From Roridomyces roridus (lineage: Eukaryota; Basidiomycota; Agaricomycetes; Agaricales; Mycenaceae), in contig JARKIF010000025.1 of assembly GCA_029378245.1 (NCBI GenBank), positions 434,001-498,000 of the forward strand: 64,000 bases of DNA. Direction: 5' to 3'. The first letter of the stretch is position 1. Each line of letters starts with the position of its first letter. Positions 34,607 through 45,979 of this stretch are shown here, one piece after another. The position numbers and the translations under genes are program-made. The notes beneath the pieces were generated by a model, which saw only the letters and a list, made by a program, of their open reading frames with translations, ran no database searches and had not been told where the DNA came from.

Positions 34607-35846
34607 GGGATACATGTGAATTTAACGTGCATACCGCGTCCATCGGTTGGCGTTGGCACCTATGACATGACTGAGCTGTCGACGTAGGCGTTCGACATTC
34701 GTGAATGGGGCAATCCGGAAAGATCTCTTGCCAAATATAACTGCTCATCGGGCGCAGCAACACAGTCAATAAAGAGGAGTTCGTACAACGGCGTCCGCAT
34801 TCTGCGAACACGGTACATCCATGACCGAGTAAATTTCGTTCGTTCCACTCCAAGGCGGTCACTTTCGATCGAACGTCTGTTCACTATGCGAACATGCATG
34901 GCCGTAGGTGTGCGGCCAAGAGGGATGCCGGGGGACACCGAGCCTCAGTTGGGATCTGCTCGGGCGGCATGTTCTCGAGGGAAAAAAGGTCACTGGCACG
35001 AATAGGAGCACAAACACACATCCCATTCATTTCCGGCCAAAAGGAAGTAAAATTTTTCGCCAATCTGGGTAAACGTCTTGGCGCAGAATCGAACTGCAGC
35101 TGGCGTGCACGAGAGCCCCATTGATCTCGAAATAGTGTTCTTTGCGTGTTCCTTTGAGAAAGAGCGCATACTTTCAAACCTCCCCTCATTGGTCGAGATG
35201 CACATCCACGGCCGTAGGAGCCCTTCGATGCGTCGCTTTCCAGTCAAAAAAGAATGTGCGATTCCCTTTTCCTAAGTCTTTGCGCGGAATCGAACCGCCG
35301 TCACTGGTGTCGCCAGCGGGAGAAGCAGTTGGCAAGCCGTTGGCATGCCTGTCTGGGCCTGGACGATGAGACGCACGGAGATCGGTCAGCGCCTCCTTGA
35401 ACCAATGGTGCGAGAAGCAGTGAATGGGCCAATCCGGAAGGGCAGCTCACCTGTGGACCAGTTTGAATTTGCTATGCTTGAGCCGTCTCCAGAGAAACCA
35501 AAAAAAAAAAAAAAAAATGTCCAAGCGGAACGCAGTACTTCTGCGGGCAGAATCGAACCACCGCCGGTTCTGGCTAATCGCAAAACAGGTTACAGCAGAC
35601 GAATAGAGTCTTAGACTCGTCACTCGATACCCAGAGATGTGCCTGCCAATATACATAATTGGGAATCGCCGAAGGAACTCGACCCTTCGATGCGCAAGGG
35701 CCTCTGAGACGGCCAGCGTCGAGAGCGACCACACACCAAGGAAGAAGATGATCGTGGTCGTAAGCAAGCAGACTTTGCTATATCATCGGATCATCTGTCC
35801 GTAAGTTGTTGGTGACAAGAATCGTCGTCCTTTCCTTCTCGCCCTC

Positions 35847-36767
35847 ATGTCGCCCGGTTCGCCGAGGATACCACCCGAGCTAGAACGAGAAATCTTTGAG
35901 ATTCTGGCCTCCGTGGACCCTGACTCTGTTTCGCAGCTGATTCTGGTGGCCCAGCGCGTCAAAATATGGTGTGTGGACTGTCCCGACGGGGGATGCACAT
36001 CGCCGCGGCCTTACCGTGACTCCAGGGTCGAAAAATATCTTTATCCCATCATCATTCTCTCTTATGGGGAATCCAATACCCGAGGGGGTTATCCATTCCA
36101 CGACAGCCTAAGCCAGTCACTCTCCCGCTTCAACCGAATTTCACCATCGATCCTGGAGAATGCCGTTTATCATCTCTTTCTGGACGGTGTGGGCACCCAT
36201 CGCGCCCACTCGGTTTTGTCCTCTTGCAAAGCTGTTCGCGACCTTTGGATCAATTGCGCCCACTCTTCGCTCCTCGATCTCGCCGGTGAACTACGACTGC
36301 AACGGCTCCAGTGCGATCCGCTGCTGTTTTTCAGGAGCCAGAGAAACATCGATTTTGGACACCCCATCTTCTCCCATATCACCCACCTGGAGTTGTTCTT
36401 CGACTCTGGGGCTCACAACCAGGAGGTCATCACCTCAGTGTGGACTGGTTTGGCTGTCATCCCGCATCTCACTCACGTCGCTTTCTCGGAAAGCCGATTC
36501 CTCAGCACGGTGGCACCACAGCTGCTGAAGACGTGTGGCTCCCTGCGCGTTCTCATTTTCCTACCCACGAACGTTGACCTTGACGCCCACGTTCCCAATA
36601 TCCCTCATCTTGCGGAGGATGTCCGCTTCGTTCAGATTATTGTCTCGCCCCAGTTCAGCTTCCTAGACGACTGGAAGCGTGGAGCTCTCGGTGGCAGAGA
36701 CTATTGGAGTCAGGCTGAAGCCTTGATTGCGAGGCGCCGGAATGGCGAGATTCCTGGTACGTCATGA
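35847..36767 (+). CDS. F-box-like protein
   Basis: Start ATG 35847, stop 36767. The N-terminus PRIPPELEREIFEILASVDP is the F-box-type opening common in agaricomycete families of this size. A 57-nt GT-AG intron near residues 42-61 can be removed in frame. It joins RVKIW to VEKYLYPIIILS and restores the usual continuation, giving about 287 residues. The C-terminal part has spaced Leu/Ile strands (HLTHVAFSES; GSLRVLIFLP) but no catalytic motif. The role is probably Skp1 binding or an orphan derivative. The gene sits inside the stretch of minus-strand B-box modules. Confidence 0.75.
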   Translation: MSPGSPRIPPELEREIFEILASVDPDSVSQLILVAQRVKIWCVDCPDGGCTSPRPYRDSRVEKYLYPIIILSYGESNTRGGYPFHDSLSQSLSRFNRISPSILENAVYHLFLDGVGTHRAHSVLSSCKAVRDLWINCAHSSLLDLAGELRLQRLQCDPLLFFRSQRNIDFGHPIFSHITHLELFFDSGAHNQEVITSVWTGLAVIPHLTHVAFSESRFLSTVAPQLLKTCGSLRVLIFLPTNVDLDAHVPNIPHLAEDVRFVQIIVSPQFSFLDDWKRGALGGRDYWSQAEALIARRRNGEIPGTS

Positions 36768-37106
36768 TCGTATTTGCGCCAGCCCGTGTGTCTGACTCGA
36801 GCCAGTTGACCATTTTGTGCTCAAAGCATTCGTCGGCAACTCGGAGTCATCCAACGAACTCGCTGGCGACACCCTTTGGCTCATTGGATGACGTTCATTC
36901 CGATACCCCAATGGGATGGAGTTTGGTTTCAGAGTATACATGGGCGGCGCTGTCAGGGCCTGTGCCTGCCAATTAGTACGAGTTGGAGAACTGATATATC
37001 CGCATGAAGTGTCCCCCGGGGAGCCTCGCTCAAACCCCCCACTGTGTAGACGGGAGCCAGACTCGAGCATGTATGTCTCTGCTTTCCGGAAATTCCTGAA
37101 TGAAAC

Positions 37107-37647
37107 AAAAAGCAAACAATTGATGCCCTATTCTGCCGGGCGGACTCGAACCGCCGTGGATAGCGGCGCCTGTCTTGGTTCATAGTCAGTTTTTGTAGGC
37201 ACTGCGTGGCCCTGTCTGGAAAGAAATTGGATGGAATTAGGGTTGGCCAATGTGAGCACCAGTGGGCAGTTCTATTTGCGAAGGTGTTTTTTCGGTCATG
37301 AGGACGTACCTATTTCTCAAGAAAAACAAACACCACAAGGCCTTATGTCTTCGGGCAGAATTGAACTGCTGTCACCCGCGAAGAGAGATACCAGGGACCT
37401 GTAGTGAACTGTGATTTGACGAAACATCACGGTTGGAGACTCCTTGGACCCGCGCCGCTGGCAGTTGGCCAGTCCAAAAAAAATGCCTGTTGCAGAGTCG
37501 CAGGGTGCTTGACCGCGTAAATATGTGCCAGAATCACAAGCCCGCTACCCCGCAAAGCAGGAGGAGGATGCTGCATGCACGGGTCCAAGCTCGAAAAAAA
37601 AGAAAATCGATCGAAAGACCACCGACGTCTTCGGGCGGGTTCGAACT
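37107..37647 (-). repeat. Three B-box + oligo-T modules, minus strand
   Basis: Cores lie at 37142-37152 (GGACTCGAACC on plus), 37357-37367 and 37637-37647. The matching A runs (T on the coding strand) are at 37107-37111, 37322-37326 and 37594-37601, so the gaps are 30, 30 and 35 nt. The middle unit can close CTTCG with CGAAG around its T-arm hairpin. Confidence 0.55.
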
Positions 37648-38000
37648 GCACGGAGACTGCGGAGCATTGCGGGCGCGATAGCTCGGTATTTGGGTTCATC
37701 CTACATGTGTAGACTTTGTAGACTTGGAGGAGAAAGAGAAAATTTGGAGAAAGTCCAAGTGGCAGAATGGGTATTTGCCAAGCAGCCACGCCCATTAATC
37801 TGGTAATGTGGAGCCATTGCGCCGCATGGCCATTGGCAGGTACGAATTACTATTATTAGACCGGCGTACTTTCTTTGGGCGGGTCGGCAGTCCCACTTCA
37901 CACAATCAACGTCTCGAAATTCGGGACCTCAAGACCGTGATGAGAAAATTCGGGATGGTATATAAGCCAGGGATACCGGAGCAGCAACTTAACTTGCCCG

Positions 38001-38955
38001 ATGATGCGACTCGGATTCTTGACCTTGGCCCTCTTCCCTATCCTCGGACTGGCGGGTTCCGTAAGCCCAGGCGGGGTCCAATCCAAGACATCGTACCTCG
38101 TTCCCTCCGGGAGCCGTATCACGCATGTGGGAGATGAAATCCACGTCCTCGACCCCGACGGCACCACTGTACACCCCACTCCCCAAATTTCCAGTCGTAC
38201 CCCAATCTCGTCCCGCCAGGAGGAATCAGGCTACATCGCCTTCGCATTCTGGGCAAGCCCCGACCAGACGTCCAATGTCATCGCGTCGTTCAACACGACG
38301 TGGACCGTCCCACCCGACCCAGAGACTTCTAACGGACAGCTGGTGTATTACTTCAATTCAATCAACCAGCAGGCGGGCGCTTCGACTATTATCCAACCTG
38401 TTCTGCAAGTAAGTTAGGCCGTGATTTGTCAGCGTGGATTGTGACTTGATTGGCAGTGGGGTGTGTCGCCCGCCGGGGGAGGGGATTACTGGAGTGTGGC
38501 AAGCTGGTATCTATTCAGTGAGTCCTTGGCGAAGAGGTTGAATATGAACTCAACTGCACACACCCCCAGACGGATCGGAAATCGAATGCTTCACGACCCC
38601 CGTCCGCGTCAACGCTGGGGACGTGCTCCACGCGAACATCGAGCTCACATCGACGACCGCCGGCACCGCGTACAACTACACTGTCGAGTTCAGCAACGTC
38701 CCCGGGACGACGCTCCACGTCGAGAATGCCGTCGAGGCGTATACGGCGGCGCTGGAGACGCTGGAGGCCTACGGTGTCACTTCGGCGAGCGATTATCCTA
38801 CGGGGACGACTGTGTTTGAGGATATCCAGATGCGGATGCAGGATGGCAGCGTTCCTTCTTTGATGTGGGGAATTCAGAATGATGAGGCGGACGGAATCAG
38901 CATGGTCATTGATAAGGATGGGGCGGAGGGTGGAAGACTCACGCTTGTATATTGA
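38001..38955 (+). CDS. Secreted protein of unknown function
   Basis: ATG 38001 starts MMRLGFLTLALFPILGLAGS, a typical signal peptide. Two introns are clear: GTAAGT...GGCAG between QPVLQ and WGVSPAGGG (about 38409-38457), and GTGAGT...CCCAG between SWYLF and NGSEIECF (about 38520-38568). The mature part is rich in beta-strand-like segments (SFNTTWTVPPDP; SPAGGGDYWSVASWYLF). I recall similar secreted proteins in other mushrooms but cannot name the family or an activity. There are no Ser/His/Asp protease or glycosidase signatures that I can see. It ends at 38955 (LTLVY). It is probably extracellular. Confidence 0.72.
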
Positions 38956-39399
38956 GTTCAGATTCCGGAGATTAATTCTAGTACTTGCTCACTTTACGCC
39001 TCACACGTGCCGCTCGATATGGCAATTTGATGGGGGCAGTGAAAGGCTGTGCTCAATCGGCGGGAGAACTATCAATTGATCACATCACGGCACACGTCGA
39101 ATATTCGCCAAGTCAAATCAAAGTCGAATTGTGCTCGAGTACACTAATTAGAGTAGTAGCTAGGTGTTAGGAGGATGGGGGTGTGTAATGTAGTTAGTTT
39201 GGAATGAATTCGGAGGGAGATATGCGGGATATTGTGCGGGATAAGGAGAATACGGGTATTGATAGGGTATGGGTAGTGGAAAGCAAACGCCGGCTGTGGA
39301 GGCAGCGACAAGGGTGGGCCGGGCACGGTGGTGGACGGTCCCGGCAGCGGCGTGGTCGATGGTCCTACGGCAGATGCTGTTGATGGTGCCGCCCGGGGC

Positions 39400-39925
39400 T
39401 TAGCCGATCCCTTCGCCTTGGGCCCGCTGGTGACGCCAGCTCCATACGAAGGGTCTCCGGCGGGGGCGCGTCGCGTTTTGACCATGGGCATGACATGCGT
39501 CATCCGCTCGGAGCGCGCGGGGTGGGAGGATCGAAAGGAGATGGAGATGACGAGAAGGAGCGGACGAGCCAGTCGTCAATGTTGGGGTGGGAGGCGGGCA
39601 GTCAGGAATGAGGGATCGACAACGACGGGCGCGCACGGCGTGGAGGCGACGGCAGCTAGACGAACCGCTGGGTCGAGAGGGATGAGACGGGGCTTGGGGA
39701 GCAGCGGGTGTCTCGCCGTGGGAGACAGATAGTGGAATCCATCGAAAATACACCTTCAAATGCTTCTCAGGACTGTCACACTGCGAGCCATTCAGATTCG
39801 TTAGAGAGCAGGACCATCGTCACGCACCACTACAAAGTGTTTCCTTTGTTTTTTGCTTTACCACATCTTTGGAGGGGAAGCACCGTCTTGCATATCCTAC
39901 ATTTGTAGGCTGGGACGGGCGGCAT
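39400..39925 (-). CDS. Hypothetical protein with an N-terminal CxxC pair
   Basis: From ATG 39925 the frame reads MPPVPAYKCRICKTVLPLQR. A 61-nt intron (GTAGTG...GTGACAG) can join it in frame to PEKHLKVYFRWIPLSVSHGE, then a Pro/Ser/Arg-rich tail ending at 39400. The YKCRIC element hints at a small zinc-binding N-terminus, but the second Cys pair is not evident. Splice choice is uncertain, and the low-complexity tail may be untranslated. I do not recognise a family. Confidence 0.35.
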
Positions 39926-40275
39926 CGTCGTGGAGAGAGGAGCGAGATGAAGGGAGGAGGGAAGCGCGACGTGATGTTTGTCAACAAACAGCCAACGGCC
40001 AGGAGCGGCACAGATGACCGCCGCAAGGTCTGCCGAACGCACAGCCTTGCACTGCCCCCATCAAATTGCCATATCGAGCGGCACGTGTGAGGCGTAAAGT
40101 CAGGAGTGAATTCTAGTAGTATATTTGGCCACAGGAGAGACCGTGAAACGAGAGAAGCAATTTGGTTTTCGGGAGCAGCTCCTAGTTCAAAGTGCCAGGA
40201 TGCATTGAGCCCCGGGGAACTAGAGAAAAGGTTTTGAAGCGTACACCTGATATCAGAATAGAAGTCTGATTACAT

Positions 40276-40977
40276 AAAAAGCTGAAGAACGCGACACCCT
40301 TTCTATCGTCTCCAGGCGGAATCGAACCGCCTTGGCTCCGATGTACAGTGTGAGCAGAGGAGACAGTTGGGACGACGATCGTACCGATGCATATGACGAC
40401 GCGGAGAGAATGCAGATGGCGCTCCGTCGGCAGTTGTCCATCGGTTCGATCCAACGGGACAGGGTCTATCCGGCGTCTGCAAAGTGAATTCAACAGCACG
40501 CGGATATCTGCGAGCGGCCTGCATACGAGGAGATGTCAAGGCAAGTAGATTTGAGAGCGGATGGAGTCAGCGCAAAGATGGTCCAACGAGAGAGATGTAA
40601 TGCGTCGAGAAACCAAAAATGTCAAGATCTTCCGATCACGGCTTCGGGCGGAATCGAACCGCACTCGAAGTCAGCGCCACGGAGAGGAGTGTTGAGACTT
40701 GTGTTAGTTCCCGCGAGTGAATGGGTCAATCCGGGAACAACATCTGAGGACCGGAAGACCATGTGGCTTTTCAACATCGTTTCCAGAAGAGAAAGATGTC
40801 ACTCATCCTTCTACCTGAGCCGAGCTTGCTTGAGTATACGGAGTCTCCAATGCTAAACTGAGCCCGGAAGGTGACGGTGGACGAGGTGCGTCAAGTGTAC
40901 CCCTATTGATGCCTGATTCAAGAAAAAAAAAGTGTTCTCTGACGCCATTTCTATACGTCCTCGCGCGGAATCGAACC
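40276..40977 (-). repeat. Three B-box + oligo-T modules, minus strand
   Basis: Plus-strand GGAATCGAACC cores (minus-strand GGTTCGATTCC) lie at 40318, 40650 and 40967. The A runs on the plus strand are at 40276-40280, 40615-40619 and 40923-40931, so the gaps are 37, 30 and 35 nt. These are the rightmost members of family A. Confidence 0.55.
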
Positions 40978-41977
40978 GCCTCTGGGGGTGTTAGGCTTGT
41001 CTCGCCAGTGTACGAACTTGAAGAGGGGTAAGCAGTTGGCATGCGCATGATTGTACACACTTACTTTAAATTGAGATGGCGATACCGCTCCGTCGGGAAT
41101 CGCTGGCCGTTCGGACTCCGGATCCCTCGTCCGAGTCCGAGTCGGTCTGTTCCAGCGGGACAGGGTCTATCAGGCTGTAAATAGAAAGTGAATTCAATTG
41201 AACGCGGATATCTGCGAGCGCCCCCACATACGTACACATGGACAGTACACGCCGAACAATGGCGCATGCGTGCGAGTTTAGCGTGGGCTTGAAATTGAAT
41301 GAACTCGTGGGGAGGGAAAGAAAAGGCAGATCAAACGCCCGAGTAACGTTAAACCTATGCAGCGGGTGTCGGGTGCGGGTGTGGTGAGTGGCGGGTCTCC
41401 ACATGTCTGGCGGTGTACCCGTGTGTGGGTCCATAGCCATTGCCACATCGGCCCATTCGAATGTGTGGTTCGGCGATCAGCTGGCCTGGGATTTTTGAGT
41501 CGAGGATCATTCCTAAGCTTCGGGGTGTTGCAATGGCGCGCACCGTGGGCTGAATTCATTCATTCATTTCTAATCGGAATGCTGATGGGATGTCGAACGC
41601 CGTCGGCGGAAACGTGGTAGGAATCAAGGTGAAGAAGCAAGAAGAAGTCGGGTTGGAATTGGGATTAGACGCCGGGGGGTGAGAAGAAAGGAACATGCAG
41701 TAGAGTTGAAGATTGGCTGCTTCGGAGAGGAGTCTTGGAATATATGCCACAGCCAGTCGGCAGAGTCCCAACCCCCGAGAACGGCAATTGCGATCAGGAT
41801 GGCGCACCTACAAGAGTGACAGCCGGCGTGGAAGAAGAAGATTCCGGTGGACGACAGACACAGCCTTGTGTCCAAGAATGGCAGGCTCGGATCACGCGCC
41901 CCGATGCGTCGAGAGACATTGACGTGTGCTAACACGAGGCAGTCATCGCGCATCGGGACAAGGGAAGATCCAATTCG

Positions 41978-42253
41978 GGAGCTCGAGTCAGGAAAGGCGG
42001 GTTGTTTTTTTACCAGAAGATATTGACGTGCGCCCACAGGAGTGATTTCCCATTTTTCGTGGACCCATTTGCCCCAATAAATGTGTGTGGCCAATGCGGC
42101 GCCGATCAGACAGGTGATCACAGGACTCAGAAAGGCTTTTGTCGAGGGCGACAAAGGAGTGGCGCTTGTTATGGGCTGCTGGGGACGCGAGGGGATTGTG
42201 TGCAAAGAGAGGGAGCGGAAAAAGGGCAGCATTGGCCGAGTGGCCGGTGGCAA
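41978..42253 (-). CDS. Possible small single-pass membrane protein (first exon)
   Basis: From ATG 42253 the frame has a Ser/Pro/Arg-rich N-terminus (PFFRSLSLHTIPSRPQQ) that could be a mitochondrial presequence. A hydrophobic segment PVITCLIGAALATHIYWGKW follows, then EKWEITPVGARQYLLVKK. The frame stays open to 41624, but the later part looks non-coding and a GT donor occurs near 42002. No family is recognised. Confidence 0.3.
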
Positions 42254-42494
42254 AGAAGTGTTTATGCTTAGCTAATCGGCACGTGTACTGAGATGGAAAA
42301 CGCTGCCTCCATCTATCATGACCCAAGCCCCTTCGCCTTCCTCAGCAGCATATAACCATCCTCCTTGGCCTCGATATTCTCCCCACCCAGTTTCCAGACG
42401 AGTGCTTGCCCCGTGCTGAGGTGCCGTGACCTTCCATTCTCCGACTTGGCGCACAGCTGTGGCGTGCTCAGACCGACTTGTCTTAGACCCACAA

Positions 42495-43728
42495 ATGGCC
42501 ACGGATTGTCCCATCCTTGTATGGATGTTGTCGCTGAATAGAGAGTACTCGCTCGAGGTGCGTCGCCCGCCGTCCGCCCCCTTATCCGCTACTGATCGAT
42601 AACGCCCGCAGGAGTACAGCGAATGCCACAAGGTCGTCGCAGAATGTGTCCCACACGCCAACATCCCTTTCGACCCACCCAATGCAGACAGCTTTCGTCC
42701 GTCTTCTGCTCTCCCTGTCGTCTCTCCTGCTCATCCTGTGCCACAGGACAAGTCATGACCCACCTTCTACCCCTACTTATGATGCGCCATCGACGAATAC
42801 CACGCGCCAAATGGAGGGACTGTGTAACGCAGAACGGGAAGCATTGGATAGAGCAGGTACGTGGCGGCTATTCTTACGCGACCGCGTGGTGCCACGAGCG
42901 CAGTAAGCCCTTGCCCAGGCGAGGCTGTGTCGACTAATAGGCGGACATGACTCGGCGACGCGTCCACACGTTCCCCGTTCCGCCCATGTTTCATCCCTCC
43001 GTGCTCACACCACGCCGTATCTAGACACCCGATGACATGCCACCCGAAAAATTCTTACACTCGATGATTGGCTACCACCTCGCATTCGAGACATCGCTTT
43101 GCGGCATGGCCATGACGCAGGGTATACAACGCAAGGTCGTCAACATCGGCCTTGGCATCAAGCAGGTCGCGGTCGAGCCGCGCGGAGTCAGCGTGAAGGC
43201 CTACACGGAGAGTATGAGCCATAAGGTGCGCATCTTTTTTTTTCATTTCACATGCTCCCCGAATCCCCTTTCACTCCTCCGACTACACCGCATGCTGACG
43301 CGTCCCTCCATTCCATTCCATTCCAGCTCACCGCCACGGAACTCAGCCTCCTCGAGCCCTCGCTCGGCGACGAAGTCGTCCTCCGACGTCTCTGCATCAT
43401 CCTCTCCCTCAAACAAGCCTACATAAAAGCCATCGGGCAGCCCACTGGTTTCGACTGGGCGCGCCTCGAATTCAACATCCCCGCCAAGACTGCGCTCGGG
43501 GACAACCATCCGCTCCAAGGCTGGGAATTTCGGATCTTCCGCGCCAAGTTGGGGGTGGCGAGGAGGGATGTACTCGTTGAGGAGCATTATCAGTGCGTTT
43601 GTGCGTTCTTCCGGGGGACAAAGGAGAGTACCTTTGTGTGGTACGAGACGGTGAAGGATTTGGAGAGCTGGGTCCAGTTTATTAATATTGACCAGATGGT
43701 CAAGGTTATCTCAAAGTTGACGGCTTGA
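42495..43728 (+). CDS. Sfp-type 4'-phosphopantetheinyl transferase homologue, active-site residues altered
   Basis: Five exons (42495-42557, 42612-42696, 42747-42856, 43025-43225, 43327-43728) join in frame to 286 residues. The parts match the family in order: N-terminus LVWMLSLNREYSLEEY; HLLPLLMMRHRRIPRAKW; NGKHWIE (the GKPYI region); IGYHLAFETSLCGMAM (the NISH/THD-like region); NIGLGIKQVAV; and LCIILSLKQAYIKAIGQ. In active enzymes the fifth block carries a Mg-binding Asp (GIDx) and the sixth the Glu of WxxKEAxxK. Here these positions read Lys and Gln. The frame is intact, so this looks like a pseudoenzyme or a diverged paralogue rather than a pseudogene. Confidence 0.72.
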
Positions 43729-43737
43729 CGCTGTTGG

Positions 43738-43778
43738 CTTTCGTTCTGTTTCGTTTCGTTTCGTTCTGTGTTCTGATC
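43738..43778. repeat. Short TTTCG/TTCTG tandem repeat
   Basis: A run of TTTCGTTCTG and TTTCG units lies just after the PPTase-like stop codon, probably in its 3' UTR. Confidence 0.6.
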
Positions 43779-44454
43779 TATAGTGTACTTGTATGACTCT
43801 GACTGCTGACTGATTTCGTCTCTATCTCTGACTGTGTCTCTCTTTCCTACAGTACTTACATTACGGCGCGCGACACCTACATCCTCATGTGATCGTCTTA
43901 TCATCTACATGCCTCCGACCATCCATCTATCCATTGCTATAGCGATACCTGTCTACCAATCCGCTGTCATATTTCTAGCCCGTGGATACTGGTAAATGAA
44001 CGCAACTTTTCGTTCGTTGCTGCTCCGACTCGTCGGCGGTTCGATTCCGCTTGAGCGTAGCATCACTTGTGAGCAATGCTTTTGCTCGGGGCTCAAACAC
44101 ACCGTACCTTCTAGTCGAGGCGATATCCGCTTGAGGAGCGAAAATTCGATCGAGGCTGCCGGCTTTCCTAAAATGGTCTGCCTGTTCGATTGTGTGTGCT
44201 TGATGATGCATCGATGATGGGTAGGTGTGTTTCGCTGTGTTTGTTTAATTGCTCGATGGAGGCCTTGCTGTAGAAATTAGAATAGATTATCGCTCACGAT
44301 ATCAAAAGCTGGTTCGTGATCAGCCGCCGGCAGATTCGTTTGATTTGAGGTGTGGAACCGACCATTGGCTAATCGTTTGTACTGCAATTTTCCCTCTCTC
44401 TTACTGTCAGTAGGATCCTGGATCCACTCAGCACTGTGACTGAGCACACGTCTC

Positions 44455-44577
44455 AGCCAGTCCTTCGTTCGAGATCATGACGGTTCGCCTGAGGGAGGTG
44501 ATCTGATCTTACCTTGGTTCGAATCCGCCGGAGCACTGGCATAGCCGTGCGAACTACACCGTAATGGTTCACTTTTT
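44455..44577 (+). ncRNA. Candidate Pol III unit B1
   Basis: The opening GCCAGTCCTTCGTTCGAG (about 44456) and closing CACTGGC (about 44534-44540) can form a terminal stem. The B-box GGTTCGAATCC lies at 44516-44526 and a T5 run at 44573-44577. The copy at 50607-50680 on the minus strand is a near match, including ATCATGACGGTTCG. Confidence 0.4.
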
Positions 44578-45314
44578 GCTCTCACTGTGCAGAACCTTTC
44601 CGAGTGATAGTGAATTCAATAAATGCCATGCATAAGATCATTAGCCAGCCCTTCGTTCGAGATGATTCGAGCGATTTGAGGAAAGTTCGAAGTGCCTTGT
44701 TTCGAATCCGCCGGAGGTCTGGCGTATTTGGGTGAACAGAGGTATTCCCTTTTACAACTTACAACTATCAGCTCAGCCAACCCTGTCGTTCGAGGATGGT
44801 TCTTCGGCCAATTGCAAGTGAAGTCGCACCTTGGTTCGAATCCGCCGGAGGGTACATCCGAGTCCTCCTGTACGGGTTCGTCAATTTTTTCAACTAAGTA
44901 TGTCCTGTGAGAACTTAAGATTTTCGTGCATGCGCAGTGCTTTCTGCATGGGGCTTGAGGCCCTGAGGAATAGATGATACCTTGAAATGTTGTTTGGCCA
45001 AGGAATGTTTGCCATTTGAAGCCCTTGGTTTGAATTCCCCGGGATCTAAAGCCATTCCACCGATTCAAAGTTTCAACTTTCTCCTCAGCTGGGTCGTGCG
45101 TGGCCTCGAGCTCTCCCTCTAACCCGAGGGATGCATAGATTCTTTTCCGATATATCCCATCCGAAGCTCAAATCTTCTCTTCGACGATCTCTGATACTTG
45201 GAGGAAAAGCGGCCCGGGGAAATCAACTTGCGCGCTTGACGCCGGTCATTATCATGTTCGTAAGTAAGACTTGGCCACTACCTGAAAGAAACACATTGAG
45301 TACTATCAGCTGAG

Positions 45315-45428
45315 CCAGCCCTTCGTTCGAGACGGTTGTGCGGCCAAGGAAAGTGTGATCTGCATACTGTAACTTGGTTCGAATTCACCGGAGTTCTTGC
45401 ACGTGCGCGTCGTTGTTTAGTTTTTTTT
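45315..45428 (+). ncRNA. Candidate Pol III unit B5
   Basis: It begins GCCAGCCCTTCGTTCGAGAC, has the core GGTTCGAATTC at 45376-45386, and is followed by a run of eight T at 45421-45428. Spacing and architecture match its neighbours. Confidence 0.38.
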
Positions 45429-45979
45429 CTTCTTTCAGTTTTCAGCTTTCCTCCTTCGCGCAAGTACCGCCTGCGTTATTTGACAAAGATTCTTGGGATA
45501 CATGGATATAAAGTATCTACCATCAGCCAACCCTTCGTTTGAGATGATTCGAATGCCTCGGAATGAACAATTTCAGAAAAGTCTGGGGTTCGAATCCGCC
45601 GGTGGTTTGGCATGCGCCTTGGGTCATGTATATTTACCCTTTTTGACTCTTTTCTTCTCAGCTTTCTGCAATCCATCACATGTGGATTCCGGGCATATGA
45701 ATTACTATCAGCCAGTCCTTCGTTCGAGATGAGTCGGCCAAGAAGTCCCGGGAAGAAAAGTCACGAGCGTTTGTGAATTTTTCGATGTCCTCAACGTCCT
45801 CCTGAAGTATCTTTATTGCTCACCAAGTCCACAGCCTGAAATTCAGAAGTACTCCCAGCCAGCCCTTCGTTCGAGATGGTTCGGAAACTCCGGAAAAGGC
45901 TCGGTACATACATACCTGAGTTCGGATCCGCCGGAGGTCTGGCATGAAAGGGGGCCAATCTCTAGACTTTTTTATTCTC

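Larger units (their letters stand above)
33430..35559 (-). repeat. Array A-right: B-box + oligo-T modules, minus strand
   Basis: Minus-strand cores (seen on the plus strand as GGANTCGAACC-type) lie at 33472, 33654, 34011, 34094, 34288, 34551, 35085, 35286 and 35549. On the plus strand, A runs (T on the coding strand) precede them at 33430-33437, 33615-33619, none clear for 34011, 34056-34059, 34245-34252, 34508-34526, 35049-35052, 35246-35251 and 35500-35517. Order and flanks mirror the left array. For example, the sequence between the cores at 34551 and 34288 matches that between 29722 and 30048, including GCAGCCGTCGTACGACTAC. No protein gene is supported here. Confidence 0.6.
44038..45973 (+). 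repeat. Array B-left: B-box + oligo-T modules, plus strand
   Basis: Copies share an opening CAGCCAGCCCTTCGTTCGAG and, 55-85 nt later, TTGGTTCGAATCCGCCGG followed by AGGTCTGGC. GCCAG at the front can pair with CTGGC at the back. Cores lie at 44038 (diverged), 44516, 44698, 44833, 45027 (weak), 45376, 45588 and 45919. T runs follow at 44573-44577, 44750-44753, 44885-44890, 45421-45428, 45640-45644 and 45968-45973, with gaps of 34-46 nt. One copy near 45715 has only the front half. No protein gene is supported in 43.8-46.0 kb. Confidence 0.6.

Noticed and set aside
28985..35559. CRISPR-like array
   Set aside because: Repeats are widely and irregularly spaced and diverged, spacers are themselves duplicated, the organism is a fungus and no cas genes exist.
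28985..45929. Calling the B-box modules ordinary tRNA genes
   Set aside because: No unit shows a complete cloverleaf with an A box, a D arm and a readable anticodon. The closed stems enclose 40-77 nt, so they are reported as candidate Pol III units instead.
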